A DNA stretch of 64,000 bases from Bailinhaonella thermotolerans (GCF_003594875.1 NZ_QZEY01000013.1:175747-239746), one strand, 5' to 3'; positions 9,764 through 19,894 are shown, counted from the first letter of the stretch. Program-made: numbers and translations. The notes: generated by a model from the sequence alone, not told the origin.

Positions 9764-11185
9764 TCAGCGGGGGCGGAGGGCGAGGACGGCCATGTCGTCG
9801 CGGGAGACGCCGCCGGTGTAGGCGAGCACGTCGTCCTCGACCGCGGCGACGAGCTCGGCGGCGGGGAGGTGGGCGGTGGCGGCGAGGACGTCGATGAGCC
9901 GGTCCTCGCCGTAGAAGCCGCCCGCCGCGTCGCGGGCCTCGGTGATGCCGTCGGAGTGCAGGACGAGGGTCTCGCCGTGTCCCAGGGTGAACTCCCCGAC
10001 GGCGGGCTCGATCTCCTCGAACAGGCCGAGCGGCAGCGAGCCCGACGACGCGGTCAGCGAGATCCCGCCGCCGGACCGCAGGAGGACGGCGGGCAGATGC
10101 CCGGCGGACGCGTAGCGCACCCGCAGCCCGGGCTCCTCCACGGTGAACCGCGCGGCCAGGACCGTCACGAACCGCTCCCCGGACGGCTGCGTGAACAGGC
10201 CGCGGTTCATCTTGCGCAGCACCTCGGCCGGGGAGTCCTCCCAGAGCGAGAGCAGCCGCACCCCGTTGCGCACGGTGGAAGTGAGCACGGCCGCCTCCAC
10301 GCCCTTGCCCGACACGTCGCCGAGCACCAGCCCCCACGATCCCAGGCTCGGGTAGACGTCGTAGAAGTCGCCGCCCACGTCGCCCCCGTTGGAGGCGGGC
10401 CGGTGCGCGGCGGCCAGCTCCACCCCCGGCACGGAGGGCAGGTCGCTCGGCACGAGGCCGGCCCGCAGGACCTTCAGCGCCTCCTCGCTCTCCCGCCGCC
10501 GCTCCTCCTCCGTCTCGGCCTCCCCCTTCCAGCGGCCGGCGCCCGCCTCCGTGCTCTCCCACCGGCGCGTGCCGAGGTGGCGGCGCCCCTGGGCGGGCCC
10601 GGCCTCGTCCCGCCGCGCGCCCTCGGGGCACGGCGGCACGGCGTCGAGCCAGGCCGAGCACATGGTGGCGCCCTCGGCCTCCTCGCTCTCGGGGGCGAAC
10701 ACGACGGCGACGCTGGGGGCCGGGGACGGCGCGGTGGTCAGGCGGACCAGGCGCATGCGGGCGGGCGCGGGCGGGCCGGGGCGGCGCAGCCGCAGGGTGA
10801 CCGGGGTGGGGGCGGCGTCGCGGACGACGGCGGACAGCAGGGAGCGGAACACCGGCCGTTCGGCCAGGTCCACGAAGACCGAGAAGGGTCTTCCCGCGAG
10901 CTCGCCGCGGGGGACGTCCAGCGTCTCCGCGGCGGCGGGGTTGGCCAGCCGTACCATCCCGGAACGGTCCAGCAGGCAGATCGGGAGGGGCAACCGTTCG
11001 AAGAGCGCGCCCGGGACCTTCGGCGGGGCCGCTTGCGCCGGATCGCCGTCGCCGGCGTCCATGTGTCGGCGGCACAGACGTAGCGTCTCTTCGGCCCTGC
11101 GCAGCTCGCGCATGGCCGTGTCGAGCGTGCTCTCGGTGGTGCGGGTGCCGGGCTCGACGGTGTCGGGGTCGGGGTCGAAGCGCAC
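9764..11185 (-). CDS. PAS-domain SpoIIE/PP2C-type protein phosphatase
   Basis: A 473-aa protein. An N-terminal helix (residues 15-45) and a PAS domain (LPLPICLLDRSGMVRLANPAAAE) are followed by a linker and a PP2C/RsbU-like phosphatase from about 245. Metal-binding motifs are GGDVGGDFYDVY, LGDVSGKG and LHSDGITEA. Such enzymes dephosphorylate anti-sigma antagonists in partner-switching pathways. The start at GTG 11185 has AAGGAG eight bases upstream, better than TTG 11191. It lies downstream of cheR- and cheB-like genes on the same strand and may be the output of that module (inference). Confidence 0.85.
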   Translation of the reverse strand: MRFDPDPDTVEPGTRTTESTLDTAMRELRRAEETLRLCRRHMDAGDGDPAQAAPPKVPGALFERLPLPICLLDRSGMVRLANPAAAETLDVPRGELAGRPFSVFVDLAERPVFRSLLSAVVRDAAPTPVTLRLRRPGPPAPARMRLVRLTTAPSPAPSVAVVFAPESEEAEGATMCSAWLDAVPPCPEGARRDEAGPAQGRRHLGTRRWESTEAGAGRWKGEAETEEERRRESEEALKVLRAGLVPSDLPSVPGVELAAAHRPASNGGDVGGDFYDVYPSLGSWGLVLGDVSGKGVEAAVLTSTVRNGVRLLSLWEDSPAEVLRKMNRGLFTQPSGERFVTVLAARFTVEEPGLRVRYASAGHLPAVLLRSGGGISLTASSGSLPLGLFEEIEPAVGEFTLGHGETLVLHSDGITEARDAAGGFYGEDRLIDVLAATAHLPAAELVAAVEDDVLAYTGGVSRDDMAVLALRPR

Positions 11186-11240
11186 GCGCAACGCTCCTTG
11201 GGGGGTGGAGAGCGACTACCCCCAGCCTGACACAGCGCGC

Positions 11241-13133
11241 TTACGACCGCTCACCCTTCGTCGAATTTTTCGGCCCGTTCGGCGTGTCGTCATCGACATT
11301 CATGATGAGGATCACCCCGTCGGCGACAGGCCCGTCGCCCCGCAGCGGCCAGGCGTCCAGCCGCAGGAGCACCGGGCGGCCCCGGCGGTTCACGGCCTCC
11401 AGCCGGACGGCCTCCGGGCTCTCGGCGGCGAGGACCCGCTTGAGCAGCGGGACCACCTCACCGAGGGGCAGGCCGATGTCGAGGGCGGGCAGCGTGCGCC
11501 CGACGCACTCCTCGGCGCGGACGCCCCACAGCTCCTCCGCGCCCGGGGTCCAGACCTTGATCCCCAGGTCGCGGCTCACCACCACGACGCCCGCGCCAAG
11601 GCTGCGCAGCACCGACGCGAGGAACCCGTTGACCATGTCGAGCTCGGCGGTGCGCAGGCGCATCATCTCGTTGATCTCCTGGAGCTCGTCGTTGGTCGAG
11701 TGGAGCTCCTCGTTCATCGTCTCCAGTTCCTCGTTGGTGGACTGGAGCTCTTCGTTGGTGGTCTCCAGCTCCTCGTTGGTGGACTGGAGTTCCTCGTTGG
11801 TGGTCTCCAGCTCCTCGTTGAGCGACTGGAGCTCCTCGTAGGCGCGCTCGAGTTCCTGGTTGGCGTGTTCGAGCTCGTCGCGGAGCCGGCGGTACCGCGT
11901 CACGTCGGTGAAGCTGACCCCCGCCCCGATCAACGCGCCCGTGTGGTCCGTCAGCGGCACGACCTGGATGTCCAGGACGCTCGGCTCGTCGGCGGGCGAG
12001 CGCCGCCACGGCACGTCCTGCAGCTCCACGACGCGCCGGTCCTTCTCGACCTGCTCGATCAGCGACCGCAGCTCGGCCGGCCGGTACGACAGCTCCAGGT
12101 CCTGGAACGGGGCCCCCACGTCGCCCCGGCGCAGGCCGAACATCTCCTCCGCGGCCGCGTTGGTCAGGGCGAGCGCGCCGTTCAGGTCCACCGCGATCTG
12201 CGCGATGGGGCCGGCGGCGAGGACGGCGTGCTCCAGCGCGCCGGGCCGGGCCGTCTCCTCCCGCGTCATCTGCTGCCAGGTCGCGCGCGGGGCGCGGGCC
12301 TGGTTCGGCCCCGACACCTTGCGGAACAGGCGCTTGCGCAGGTCGATCGGCTCGAAGCCCGCGTCGTGGCGGAGCAGCATCTCCGCCTTGCCGAGGAAGA
12401 GGTACCCGGGGTCGGCGAGCGCGAAGTGCAGCCGCCTGATCACCTCGGCCTGGGTCTCGGCGTTGAAGTACATCAGCGTGTTGCGCGCCAGCAGCAGGTC
12501 CACCCGCGAGATGGGGGCGTCGCGGGTCAGGTCGTTGCGCCCGAAGATGACCTGGCGGCGCAGGTCACGCCGGAACGCGCAGCGGTCGGAGTCCTCCTCG
12601 AAGTACCGCTCCCGGAACTCCTCCGGCACGCCCTCGAGCTGCCGCCGCGTGTAGACGCCGACCCGGGCCTCCTGGAGCGCGTTCTCGTCCAGGTCGGTGG
12701 CGTAGATCTTCACCCGGTCGCGGAACTCGGCCAGGCCCAGCATGTCGGCGAGCAGCATGGCCACGCTGTACGCCTCCTGGCCGGTGGCGCAGCCGGCGCT
12801 CCACACCCGGATCGGCTGCGCCGGGTGCTTGGCCGCGATGAGCCGGGGCAGGACGTTGTCCCGCAGCGACTCCCAGGCGGGCGGGTCGCGGAAGAACCCG
12901 GTGACGTTGATCAGCAGGCTGTCGAACAGCAGGGCGTATTCGCCCGGCTCGACCTCGAGCCGGTCGCGGTACTCCTCGAACGTCTTGCACCGCAGGGCGT
13001 CCATGCGCCGCGCGATCCGCCGCTGGAGGGTGGACCGTTTGTACCCGGTGAAGTCGAACCCCCGCATCTCCTTCAACATGATCAGGAGACCTTCGAACTG
13101 GCCGTCCGTATCGCCGGTCGTCACACCACGCAA
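11241..13133 (-). CDS. CheR-type methyltransferase with PAS, coiled-coil and second PAS
   Basis: A 630-aa protein. The CheR domain covers about 12-275, with the all-helical N-domain (FDFTGYKRSTLQRRIARRMD), SAM motif RVWSAGCATGQEAYSVAMLL and ARNTLMYFN where classical CheR has CRNVLIYF. A PAS domain spans about 285-400. A coiled coil (about 405-485) is built of near-identical 14-residue units (ELETTNEELQSTNE), and a second PAS ends the protein. Classical CheR methylates chemoreceptors; none is encoded here, so the target is unknown. The start may be TTG 13133 or GTG 13124. The cheB-like gene lies upstream, 82 bases away. Confidence 0.85.
   Translation of the reverse strand: MRGVTTGDTDGQFEGLLIMLKEMRGFDFTGYKRSTLQRRIARRMDALRCKTFEEYRDRLEVEPGEYALLFDSLLINVTGFFRDPPAWESLRDNVLPRLIAAKHPAQPIRVWSAGCATGQEAYSVAMLLADMLGLAEFRDRVKIYATDLDENALQEARVGVYTRRQLEGVPEEFRERYFEEDSDRCAFRRDLRRQVIFGRNDLTRDAPISRVDLLLARNTLMYFNAETQAEVIRRLHFALADPGYLFLGKAEMLLRHDAGFEPIDLRKRLFRKVSGPNQARAPRATWQQMTREETARPGALEHAVLAAGPIAQIAVDLNGALALTNAAAEEMFGLRRGDVGAPFQDLELSYRPAELRSLIEQVEKDRRVVELQDVPWRRSPADEPSVLDIQVVPLTDHTGALIGAGVSFTDVTRYRRLRDELEHANQELERAYEELQSLNEELETTNEELQSTNEELETTNEELQSTNEELETMNEELHSTNDELQEINEMMRLRTAELDMVNGFLASVLRSLGAGVVVVSRDLGIKVWTPGAEELWGVRAEECVGRTLPALDIGLPLGEVVPLLKRVLAAESPEAVRLEAVNRRGRPVLLRLDAWPLRGDGPVADGVILIMNVDDDTPNGPKNSTKGERS
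11687..11838 (-). repeat. 42-bp tandem repeats encoding heptad coiled coil
   Basis: Within the CheR-PAS gene, about three and a half copies of a 42-bp unit encode alternating ELETTNE / ELQSTNE heptads. DNA copies are nearly identical, suggesting recent expansion or conversion; length changes by whole units would preserve frame and heptad phase. Confidence 0.8.
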
Positions 13134-13215
13134 GCGTACGCCTTGGGAGGGGCCTGGCGGGGATCAGCGGTGCAAGTGCACGCCGGTCGTGCGCGCGATC
13201 CTCGACGCCGGGGGT

Positions 13216-14349
13216 TCAGCCCGGGGCCTGTTCGCCCTGGCCCGGCCGCGCGGAGAGCCCCTCGATCAGCGTCCTGATCGTGCGCGCCGCCTCCCGCGCC
13301 TCGCGCGCCGCCTCCTCGAACCGGGCCGCGGAGAGCCCGTGCCCGCGTCCGTGCGCGGCGTCCTTCATGCGCGTCATCAGGTCGCTACGCTCCTGGAGCC
13401 GGATGATCGCCACCCACAGGGCGCGTTCGACCTCGCCCGCCTGGCCTTCGAGGAGGCTCTGCACGCCCCAGGCGTGACCCACGCGGCAGGTGTACGCCTG
13501 CGGCTCCGCGCTGGTCTGGTACAGGGGACCACCGCAGTCCGGGCAGCTCAGCGTGGTGTGTTCACCGTTCGGCCGAGCGTCCACCATGTCTCCTCGGAAC
13601 AGCGTCTTCAGCGCCCCGCCGGGCTCGGCGGAGCCGGCGTCCCCGCCGGCGGACGGCGCCCGGGCCTGTTCCGGGGCCTGCGCCCGGGCCTGTTCCGGGG
13701 CCGACGCCCGGGCCTGTTCCGGGGCCGACGCCCGGGTCTGTTCCGTCGGCGGCGCCTGGTTCGTCCCGTAGTGCTCGGCGATCCTGGCGGCGATGAGACG
13801 GACCGGCAGCGCCTCCGCGCTCCTCGTCGCGGCGAGCGCGGCGGACGGCATGCCCAGGTGGGTCGCCTCCTCAGGGTCCTGCACGATCACGCGGCCCCCG
13901 TGCCGCTCGACGGTGGCCGCGCCCGCCGCGCCGTCGTCGAGCGCCCCGCTGAGCACCACGGCCAGCACCCCGGGCCCGAACGCCTCGGCCGCGCTCTTGA
14001 ACAGGGCGTCCACCGCCGGCCGCACGCCGTTCAGCCGGGGCCCTCGGGACAGCCGGACCTGATCCCGCGTGACCAGCAGGTGGTGATCCGGCGGGGCCAC
14101 GTAGACCCGACCCGGGACGATCTTCTCGCCGTCACAGGCCGCCGCCGCCGGCAGCGGCCCCGCGCGGTCGAGGATCGCGGGCAGCGCGGTGCGCGCGGTG
14201 ACCGAGAGGTGCAGCACCACGAACACCGGGGCGTCGAGGTCGTCGGGCAGGCCCGCCAGCAGCGGGCGCAGGGACTCGACTCCGCCCGCCGACGCCCCCA
14301 CCACAACGGCCTTCACGCCGGACGCCCTACCCCTCGGGAGACGTTTCAT
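13216..14349 (-). CDS. CheB-type methylesterase without receiver domain, zinc-ribbon tail
   Basis: A 377-aa protein whose CheB methylesterase domain starts at once (VVGASAGGVESL) with catalytic Ser20, His47 (VVLHLS) and Asp139 (SGALDDG). The N-terminal phosphoacceptor receiver of classical CheB is missing, so activity cannot be switched by CheA phosphorylation in the usual way. After residue 195 comes a repetitive linker of EQARASAP-type units, then a probable zinc ribbon (CPDCGG and a CRVGHAW segment) and a helical end. ATG 14349 overlaps the upstream gene by 23 bases; GTG 14316 is an alternative closer to the domain boundary. It pairs with the CheR-type gene downstream. Confidence 0.85.
   Translation of the reverse strand: MKRLPRGRASGVKAVVVGASAGGVESLRPLLAGLPDDLDAPVFVVLHLSVTARTALPAILDRAGPLPAAAACDGEKIVPGRVYVAPPDHHLLVTRDQVRLSRGPRLNGVRPAVDALFKSAAEAFGPGVLAVVLSGALDDGAAGAATVERHGGRVIVQDPEEATHLGMPSAALAATRSAEALPVRLIAARIAEHYGTNQAPPTEQTRASAPEQARASAPEQARAQAPEQARAPSAGGDAGSAEPGGALKTLFRGDMVDARPNGEHTTLSCPDCGGPLYQTSAEPQAYTCRVGHAWGVQSLLEGQAGEVERALWVAIIRLQERSDLMTRMKDAAHGRGHGLSAARFEEAAREAREAARTIRTLIEGLSARPGQGEQAPG
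13658..13753 (-). repeat. 24-bp tandem repeats in cheB-like linker
   Basis: Four head-to-tail 24-bp units (core gcccgggcctgttccggggc) encode EQARASAP/EQARAQAP repeats joining the methylesterase and zinc-ribbon parts. The last unit is degenerate. Confidence 0.8.
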
Positions 14350-14731
14350 CCCCCCGCAGGCCGTGCCTCTCCCTCATCTGCCGCGCCGCCTTCCTGTCCT
14401 CGCGGGCGGCGGCCCGGTGCCTGGCCGCCAGTTCGCGATGGCCCGCGGCGTCGCCGAGGCCCTCCTCGGCCATCCCCTCGTGCAGTTCCGCCGTCCGGTC
14501 GTGGGCGCGGGCGGCCTGGAGATAGGCCCTGGCGGCGCGCTCGGCGGTCTCCCGCGCGCGCGTCTGCGCCTCGGCGGCGTGCTCGGCCGCGCGCTCGACG
14601 TACTCGTGGCCCGTGGCCACGGGCCGGTTCCCGGACAGCTCGGCCGCCCGGGTCCTGATCTCCGCGAGCCTGCGCTCGATCCCGGCGATGCGCGTGTGGT
14701 ACGGCTCGCGCCCGGCGTCGTCAGGGTCCAC
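14327..14731 (-). CDS. Hypothetical helical protein upstream of cheB-like gene
   Basis: A 134-aa Ala/Arg/Glu-rich protein predicted to be one long helical bundle (HAAEAQTRARETAERAARAY). No family is recognised. GTG 14731 has AAGGAGA three to four bases upstream. Its 3' end overlaps the start of the cheB-like gene by 23 bases, so the two are very probably translated from one message. It could be a structural partner of the CheB/CheR module, but this is inferred from position only. Confidence 0.7.
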   Translation of the reverse strand: MDPDDAGREPYHTRIAGIERRLAEIRTRAAELSGNRPVATGHEYVERAAEHAAEAQTRARETAERAARAYLQAARAHDRTAELHEGMAEEGLGDAAGHRELAARHRAAAREDRKAARQMRERHGLRGDETSPEG

Positions 14732-14773
14732 GGCTCTCCTTATTCCCCGGTCCCCCGGTGCGCTACCCGACGA

Positions 14774-15688
14774 TCAGGCGACTCGCCGTACGCGCAGGTT
14801 CCGGACGACCGCCTGGACGAACGGCAGGTCTCCGGCGGCGGCCAGGTAGAAGTCGCCGCGGCACCTCCCGGCGTACGGGCGGTTGAGCGAGACCAGCCGC
14901 ATCGGCGGGTCCTCGACGCCGCGGCACCCCGGCTGGCGGACGATCCAGACCTGGCGGTCCCGCGAGCCCGCGCCGAAGTGCAGTTGCGGCCCCGCCAGCT
15001 CCGACCCCATCCGCTTCCCCGCGGGGGCCAGCCGCAGCGGCCCGTCCGCGCGCAGCACCAGGAACCCGTCGCGCGTGACGCGCCCGCGCAGGTTCCGCGC
15101 CCACTCCATGCGCTGCTCGAAGGTCAGGCCCTCGTCCACGTCGTGCAGCGCCATGCGCCAGCGCCCGAACTCGAACAGCAGCACGTGCCCGCCCAGCGGG
15201 ACGTACGGCGCGGAGGGCCACAGGGAGACGGTCGGCGTCATGTCCCGGATGCGGGACCCGCCCTCGGCCAGCGACGCCTCGCCCCGGGGCGGCGCCACGA
15301 GCTGCCGGTAGGTGGTCATGTCGGTCCCGAGCCACGCCCCGACGACGGGCGAGGCACCGAGGGAGGCGACGGCGAGCGAGCGGGGGTATCTCAGCTCGGC
15401 CGACACCCCGTCGGGGAAGGTCACGCGCACGATCTCGGTGTCCCCGCGCCGGCGGGCCGCGGGGAAGACGGCGTTGCGCCCGGCCGCCGCCGCCTCGACG
15501 GTGGGGGTGACCACCGGCCCGCGCGTGGGGGCCGGCTCCGGAGGGTCCGGGCGCTGGGCCTGGTAGACCCCGAAGCCGATCACCACGACCGCCGCGCCGC
15601 CCACGGCCAGCGCCCGCCGGAGCCTCTCGCGCCGGGGGTCCGGCTCGTCCGGCCCCGACCCGACGACGTCGTAACGCCCGCCGCGCAT
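14774..15688 (-). CDS. Membrane-anchored protein of unknown function
   Basis: A 304-aa protein with a short cytoplasmic N-terminus, one membrane segment at about 26-44 (LAVGGAAVVVIGFGVYQAQ), a Pro-rich stalk and a roughly 240-residue external domain. That domain contains FPDGVSAELRYPRSLAVASL and two C-terminal Cys (QPGCRG and YAGRCRG) that could form a disulfide. ATG 15688 has GGGAGGTGG just upstream. I do not recognise a family. It is 42 bases upstream of the helical gene that leads into the cheB/cheR block, so co-transcription is possible. Confidence 0.7.
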   Translation of the reverse strand: MRGGRYDVVGSGPDEPDPRRERLRRALAVGGAAVVVIGFGVYQAQRPDPPEPAPTRGPVVTPTVEAAAAGRNAVFPAARRRGDTEIVRVTFPDGVSAELRYPRSLAVASLGASPVVGAWLGTDMTTYRQLVAPPRGEASLAEGGSRIRDMTPTVSLWPSAPYVPLGGHVLLFEFGRWRMALHDVDEGLTFEQRMEWARNLRGRVTRDGFLVLRADGPLRLAPAGKRMGSELAGPQLHFGAGSRDRQVWIVRQPGCRGVEDPPMRLVSLNRPYAGRCRGDFYLAAAGDLPFVQAVVRNLRVRRVA

Positions 15689-15874
15689 GTCCCACCTCCC
15701 GCGGCGCAGGAGCCCGCACGGCGACGCTCCCCCGCCGCCCCCGGGCGGGTCAATACCCCCGGGATATCAGGTCGGCAACGCGGTACGGCCCGCGCTCGGG
15801 ATGACCGGGCGCGGGCCGTACGGGATCGTGCTCGGGGGGTTCCCGGCGGGTGCGGCGGGGGTTCTGCGGGGGCT

Positions 15875-17131
15875 CTACAGGCGGGCGACGCCGTCCTCCC
15901 GGGCCTGCGCGGCGACGGCGGCGGTGACGGCCGGGGCGACGCGCGGGTCGAAGGGGCTGGGGATGACGTAGTCGGCCGTGACGTCGTCGCCGACCACCCC
16001 GGCCAGCGCCGTCGCCGCCGCCACCTTCATGTTCTCGGTGATCTCGCGGGCGCGGACGTCGAGGGCCCCGCGGAAGACGCCGGGGAAGGCCAGGACGTTG
16101 TTGATCTGGTTGGGGAAGTCGGAACGGCCGGTCGCGACCACGCACGCGTGGCGGCGGGCCGCCTCCGGGTGGATCTCCGGCGTCGGGTTCGACAGCGCGA
16201 AGACGATGGAGTCCCCGGCCATGGACGCGATGGCGTCCTCGGTGACGGTGCCGCCGGACAGGCCGATGAAGACGTCGGCGCCGCGCAGCGCCTCCTCGCA
16301 GGAGCCGGTGTAGCCGGTGCGGTTGGTGTCGCGGGCGAGCGCGGCCTTGACGGGGTTCAGCCCCTCGCGGCCCTCGTAGATCATGCCCTTGCTGTCGGCC
16401 ACGGCGATGTCGCCGATGCCGGCGTTGATCAGGATCCGGGTGACGGCGACGCCGGAGGCCCCGGCGCCGGCGACCACGGCCCGGAGTTCCGAGAGCTCCT
16501 TGCCGACGAGGCGGGCGGCGTTCGTGAGCGCGGCGAGGGTCACGATCGCGGTGCCGTGCTGGTCGTCGTGGAAGACCGGGATGTCGAGCAGCTCGCGCAG
16601 GCGGTCCTCGACCTCGAAGCAGCGGGGCGCGCTGATGTCCTCCAGGTTGATGCCGCCGAACGAGGGAGCGAGGCGCACGACCGTCTCCACGAGCTCGTCG
16701 ACGTCGGTGCAGTCCAGGCAGATGGGTACCGACTCGACGCCGCCGAACTCCTTGAACAGCAGCGACTTGCCCTCCATGACGGGCATGGCGGCGGAGGGCC
16801 CGATGTCGCCGAGCCCGAGCACGGCGGTGCCGTCGGTCACGACGGCGACCACGTTGGAGACCCACGTGTAGTCGTGGACCAGCTCGGGGTTGTCGGCGAT
16901 CGCCGTGCACACCCGCGCCACACCGGGGGTGTAGGCGAGTGCGAGGTCGTCGGCATTGCGCACGGGCACGCTCGAACGGACCTCCAGCTTTCCGCCGCGG
17001 TGCAGCGCGAAAGCGGGATCGGCGTCGAGACCGGCGTTTTCCCGCGCGGTTTCCGAATGCGATGCGGATTGGGTTTCTGGGATGGGCTGAACAGCCACAG
17101 CGACCCCTGTGTCAGACGACTGGGTTGACAT
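15875..17131 (-). CDS. NAD(P)-dependent malic enzyme
   Basis: A 418-aa short-form malic enzyme converting malate to pyruvate, CO2 and reduced cofactor. Visible motifs are catalytic Tyr67 in YTPG, Lys in GKSLLFKEF (121-129), metal-binding LEDI (163-166) and FHDDQHGTA (188-196), and the nucleotide-binding loop GAGASG (222-227). The C-terminal SNPTPEI motif is also present. Length is typical of bacterial enzymes without the phosphotransacetylase domain. It is transcribed divergently from the amino acid transporter, with about 200 bases between. Cofactor choice cannot be read reliably. Confidence 0.93.
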   Translation of the reverse strand: MSTQSSDTGVAVAVQPIPETQSASHSETARENAGLDADPAFALHRGGKLEVRSSVPVRNADDLALAYTPGVARVCTAIADNPELVHDYTWVSNVVAVVTDGTAVLGLGDIGPSAAMPVMEGKSLLFKEFGGVESVPICLDCTDVDELVETVVRLAPSFGGINLEDISAPRCFEVEDRLRELLDIPVFHDDQHGTAIVTLAALTNAARLVGKELSELRAVVAGAGASGVAVTRILINAGIGDIAVADSKGMIYEGREGLNPVKAALARDTNRTGYTGSCEEALRGADVFIGLSGGTVTEDAIASMAGDSIVFALSNPTPEIHPEAARRHACVVATGRSDFPNQINNVLAFPGVFRGALDVRAREITENMKVAAATALAGVVGDDVTADYVIPSPFDPRVAPAVTAAVAAQAREDGVARL

Positions 17132-17328
17132 TCCTTCGGTAGACGCCGCGCCCGCGGGGTGGCCGGCTTCGGTAGTCGCCGGAGCCCTCGCGCGGTCGTC
17201 TCTCGGGGTACGGGGGTCACCCGTTGTCCGATTGTGTCACATCGGTGATAACGCTGGTGGTGGGGTGCGTCACGATAGGCTCCAGCTATTCCCCCAGCAA
17301 TCGGACATATTCCTCAGAGGAGGACACC

Positions 17329-18189
17329 GTGGGCCCACGTTCCCTTCGCCGTACCGCGGCGCTCGGCGCCCTGGTTCTCGGCGCAGCCCTCACGCTCGGC
17401 GCCTGCGGCGGTGAGACCGGAGGCGGCAAGGACACCGCCAAGTCCGGCAACACCGGCGCGGCCTCCGGTGTCAAGCTGGTGACGCCCGGCAAGATCAAGA
17501 CTTGCACGAGCCTGCCGTACCCGCCGTTCCAGTTCGACCAGGGCGGCAAGGTCGTGGGCTTCGACGTGGACCTGATCGACCTGGCGGCCAAGAAGCTCGG
17601 GGTCACCCAGGAGATCGTCGACGTCAAGTTCGACGTGATCAAGAGTGGCGCCGCCCTCAACTCGGGGACTTGTGACGTCGCCGCCGCCGGCATGACGATC
17701 ACCGAGGAGCGCAAGGCCAACCTCGACTTCACCGACCCGTACTTCGACGAGGTGCTCGGCCTGCTGGTCAAGAAGGGCTCCGGCGTCAAGACGCTCGACG
17801 AGGCCAAGGCCAAGAACCTCAAGATCGGCGTGCAGACCGGCACCACCAGCCTCGACCTCGCCAAGAAGAAGGGCTTCGAGCCCGTCGAGTTCGACGACGC
17901 GGGCAAGCAGATCCTGGCCTACCAGTCCGGCCAGGTGGACGTCGTCCTCCAGGACCTCCCGGTGGTCAACGACTGGCTGAAGAAGCCGGACATCGCCGCC
18001 AAGTTCGAGCTGCAGGAGACCATCGTCAGCGGCAACCAGTACGGCTTCGCGGTCAAGAAGGGCGGCAACCCCGAGCTGCTCAAGACCATCAACGACAGCC
18101 TGAAGGCCGCCATCGCGGACGGTAGCTGGGCCAAGATGCACAAGCAGTGGATCGGCTCCGACCCGCAGTCCACGCCCGCTCCCAAGTAA
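17329..18189 (+). CDS. Polar amino acid ABC transporter substrate-binding lipoprotein
   Basis: A 286-aa protein with a lipoprotein signal (RRTAALGALVLGAALTLGAC, lipobox LGAC), a Gly-rich linker and a family 3 solute-binding domain (SLPYPPFQFDQGGKVVGFDV, then FTDPYFDE). This class binds glutamate, glutamine or other polar amino acids. GTG 17329 is chosen because AGAGGAGG stands about five bases upstream; the open frame from 17224 crosses the promoter. The permease starts six bases after the stop, so the three transporter genes form an operon. Confidence 0.92.
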   Translation: MGPRSLRRTAALGALVLGAALTLGACGGETGGGKDTAKSGNTGAASGVKLVTPGKIKTCTSLPYPPFQFDQGGKVVGFDVDLIDLAAKKLGVTQEIVDVKFDVIKSGAALNSGTCDVAAAGMTITEERKANLDFTDPYFDEVLGLLVKKGSGVKTLDEAKAKNLKIGVQTGTTSLDLAKKKGFEPVEFDDAGKQILAYQSGQVDVVLQDLPVVNDWLKKPDIAAKFELQETIVSGNQYGFAVKKGGNPELLKTINDSLKAAIADGSWAKMHKQWIGSDPQSTPAPK

Positions 18190-18195
18190 GCCGCG

Positions 18196-19041
18196 ATGAG
18201 TACCACCACTGTCGAGCCGTCCGGTCCTGCCGGGACACCTCCCGAAAGGACCGGGCTCAGCCCGCGCAAGCGCCGGCGGATCAGCCTGGGCATCCAGTAC
18301 GCGATCGGCCTCGTCGTGCTGGTGGCCCTGGTCATCGTCATCGACTGGGGCCAGGTCGGGGAGCACTTCTTCGACCCCGACGAGATCGTGAAGCTGTTCC
18401 CCAACATCTTCCTGATCGCGATGAAGAACACCGTGATCTACACGGTGAGCGCCTACGTCGTCGGTTTCGCCCTCGGGCTGGTCGTCGCCTTGATGCGGCT
18501 CTCCTCGGTGAAGATCTACCGCTGGATCGCGCTGGTCTACGTGGAGATCTTCCGCGGTCTGCCCGCGCTGCTCGTCCTCATGATCATCGGCTTCGGGCTG
18601 CCGATGGCGCTCGGCGTCCAGATGCCCTTCGACATCTACGGCAAGGTCGCCATCGGCCTGGGCCTGGCCGCCTCCGCCTACATGGCGGAGACGTTCCGGG
18701 CCGGCATCGAGGCCGTCCCCAAGGGCCAGGTGGAGGCGGCTCGCTCGCTCGGGATGTCCCAGTCGCGGGCGATGGTCACGATCGTCGTGCCCCAGGCGCT
18801 GCGCATCGTGATCCCGCCGCTCACCAACGAGCTGGTGCTGCTGTTCAAGGACTCCTCGCTCGTGTCCGCCCTGGGCATCACCGCCGCCACCGTCGAGCTC
18901 ACCAAGTTCGGCTCGGACATGGGCATCACCGCCGGGGACACCACGCCGATGATCGTCGCGGGCATGTCGTACCTCGTCATCACCGTGCCGCTGGGCATTG
19001 CCGTACGCAAGCTCGAGGCACGCCAGCGGAAGGGACGGTGA
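18196..19041 (+). CDS. Amino acid ABC transporter permease
   Basis: A 281-aa His/Glu/Gln/Arg/opine-family permease with about five to six membrane segments and the cytoplasmic EAA loop ([20 protein letters not shown]). A first membrane helix at about 32-52 precedes a soluble stretch. Only one permease gene is present, so the transporter probably uses a homodimeric channel, unlike gluBCD-type systems with two. Neighbours are the binding protein upstream and ATPase downstream. Confidence 0.92.
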   Translation: MSTTTVEPSGPAGTPPERTGLSPRKRRRISLGIQYAIGLVVLVALVIVIDWGQVGEHFFDPDEIVKLFPNIFLIAMKNTVIYTVSAYVVGFALGLVVALMRLSSVKIYRWIALVYVEIFRGLPALLVLMIIGFGLPMALGVQMPFDIYGKVAIGLGLAASAYMAETFRAGIEAVPKGQVEAARSLGMSQSRAMVTIVVPQALRIVIPPLTNELVLLFKDSSLVSALGITAATVELTKFGSDMGITAGDTTPMIVAGMSYLVITVPLGIAVRKLEARQRKGR

Positions 19042-19045
19042 GCCG

Positions 19046-19888
<843 letters not shown>

Positions 19889-19894
19889 TCCACC

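Noticed and set aside
13658..13753. Possible CRISPR-like array
   Set aside because: The repeats are directly adjacent with no spacers and lie in frame within a coding sequence.
17224..17328. Longer N-terminus for the amino acid binding protein
   Set aside because: The extra residues are encoded by promoter-like DNA and would bury the lipoprotein signal; AGAGGAGG supports GTG 17329.
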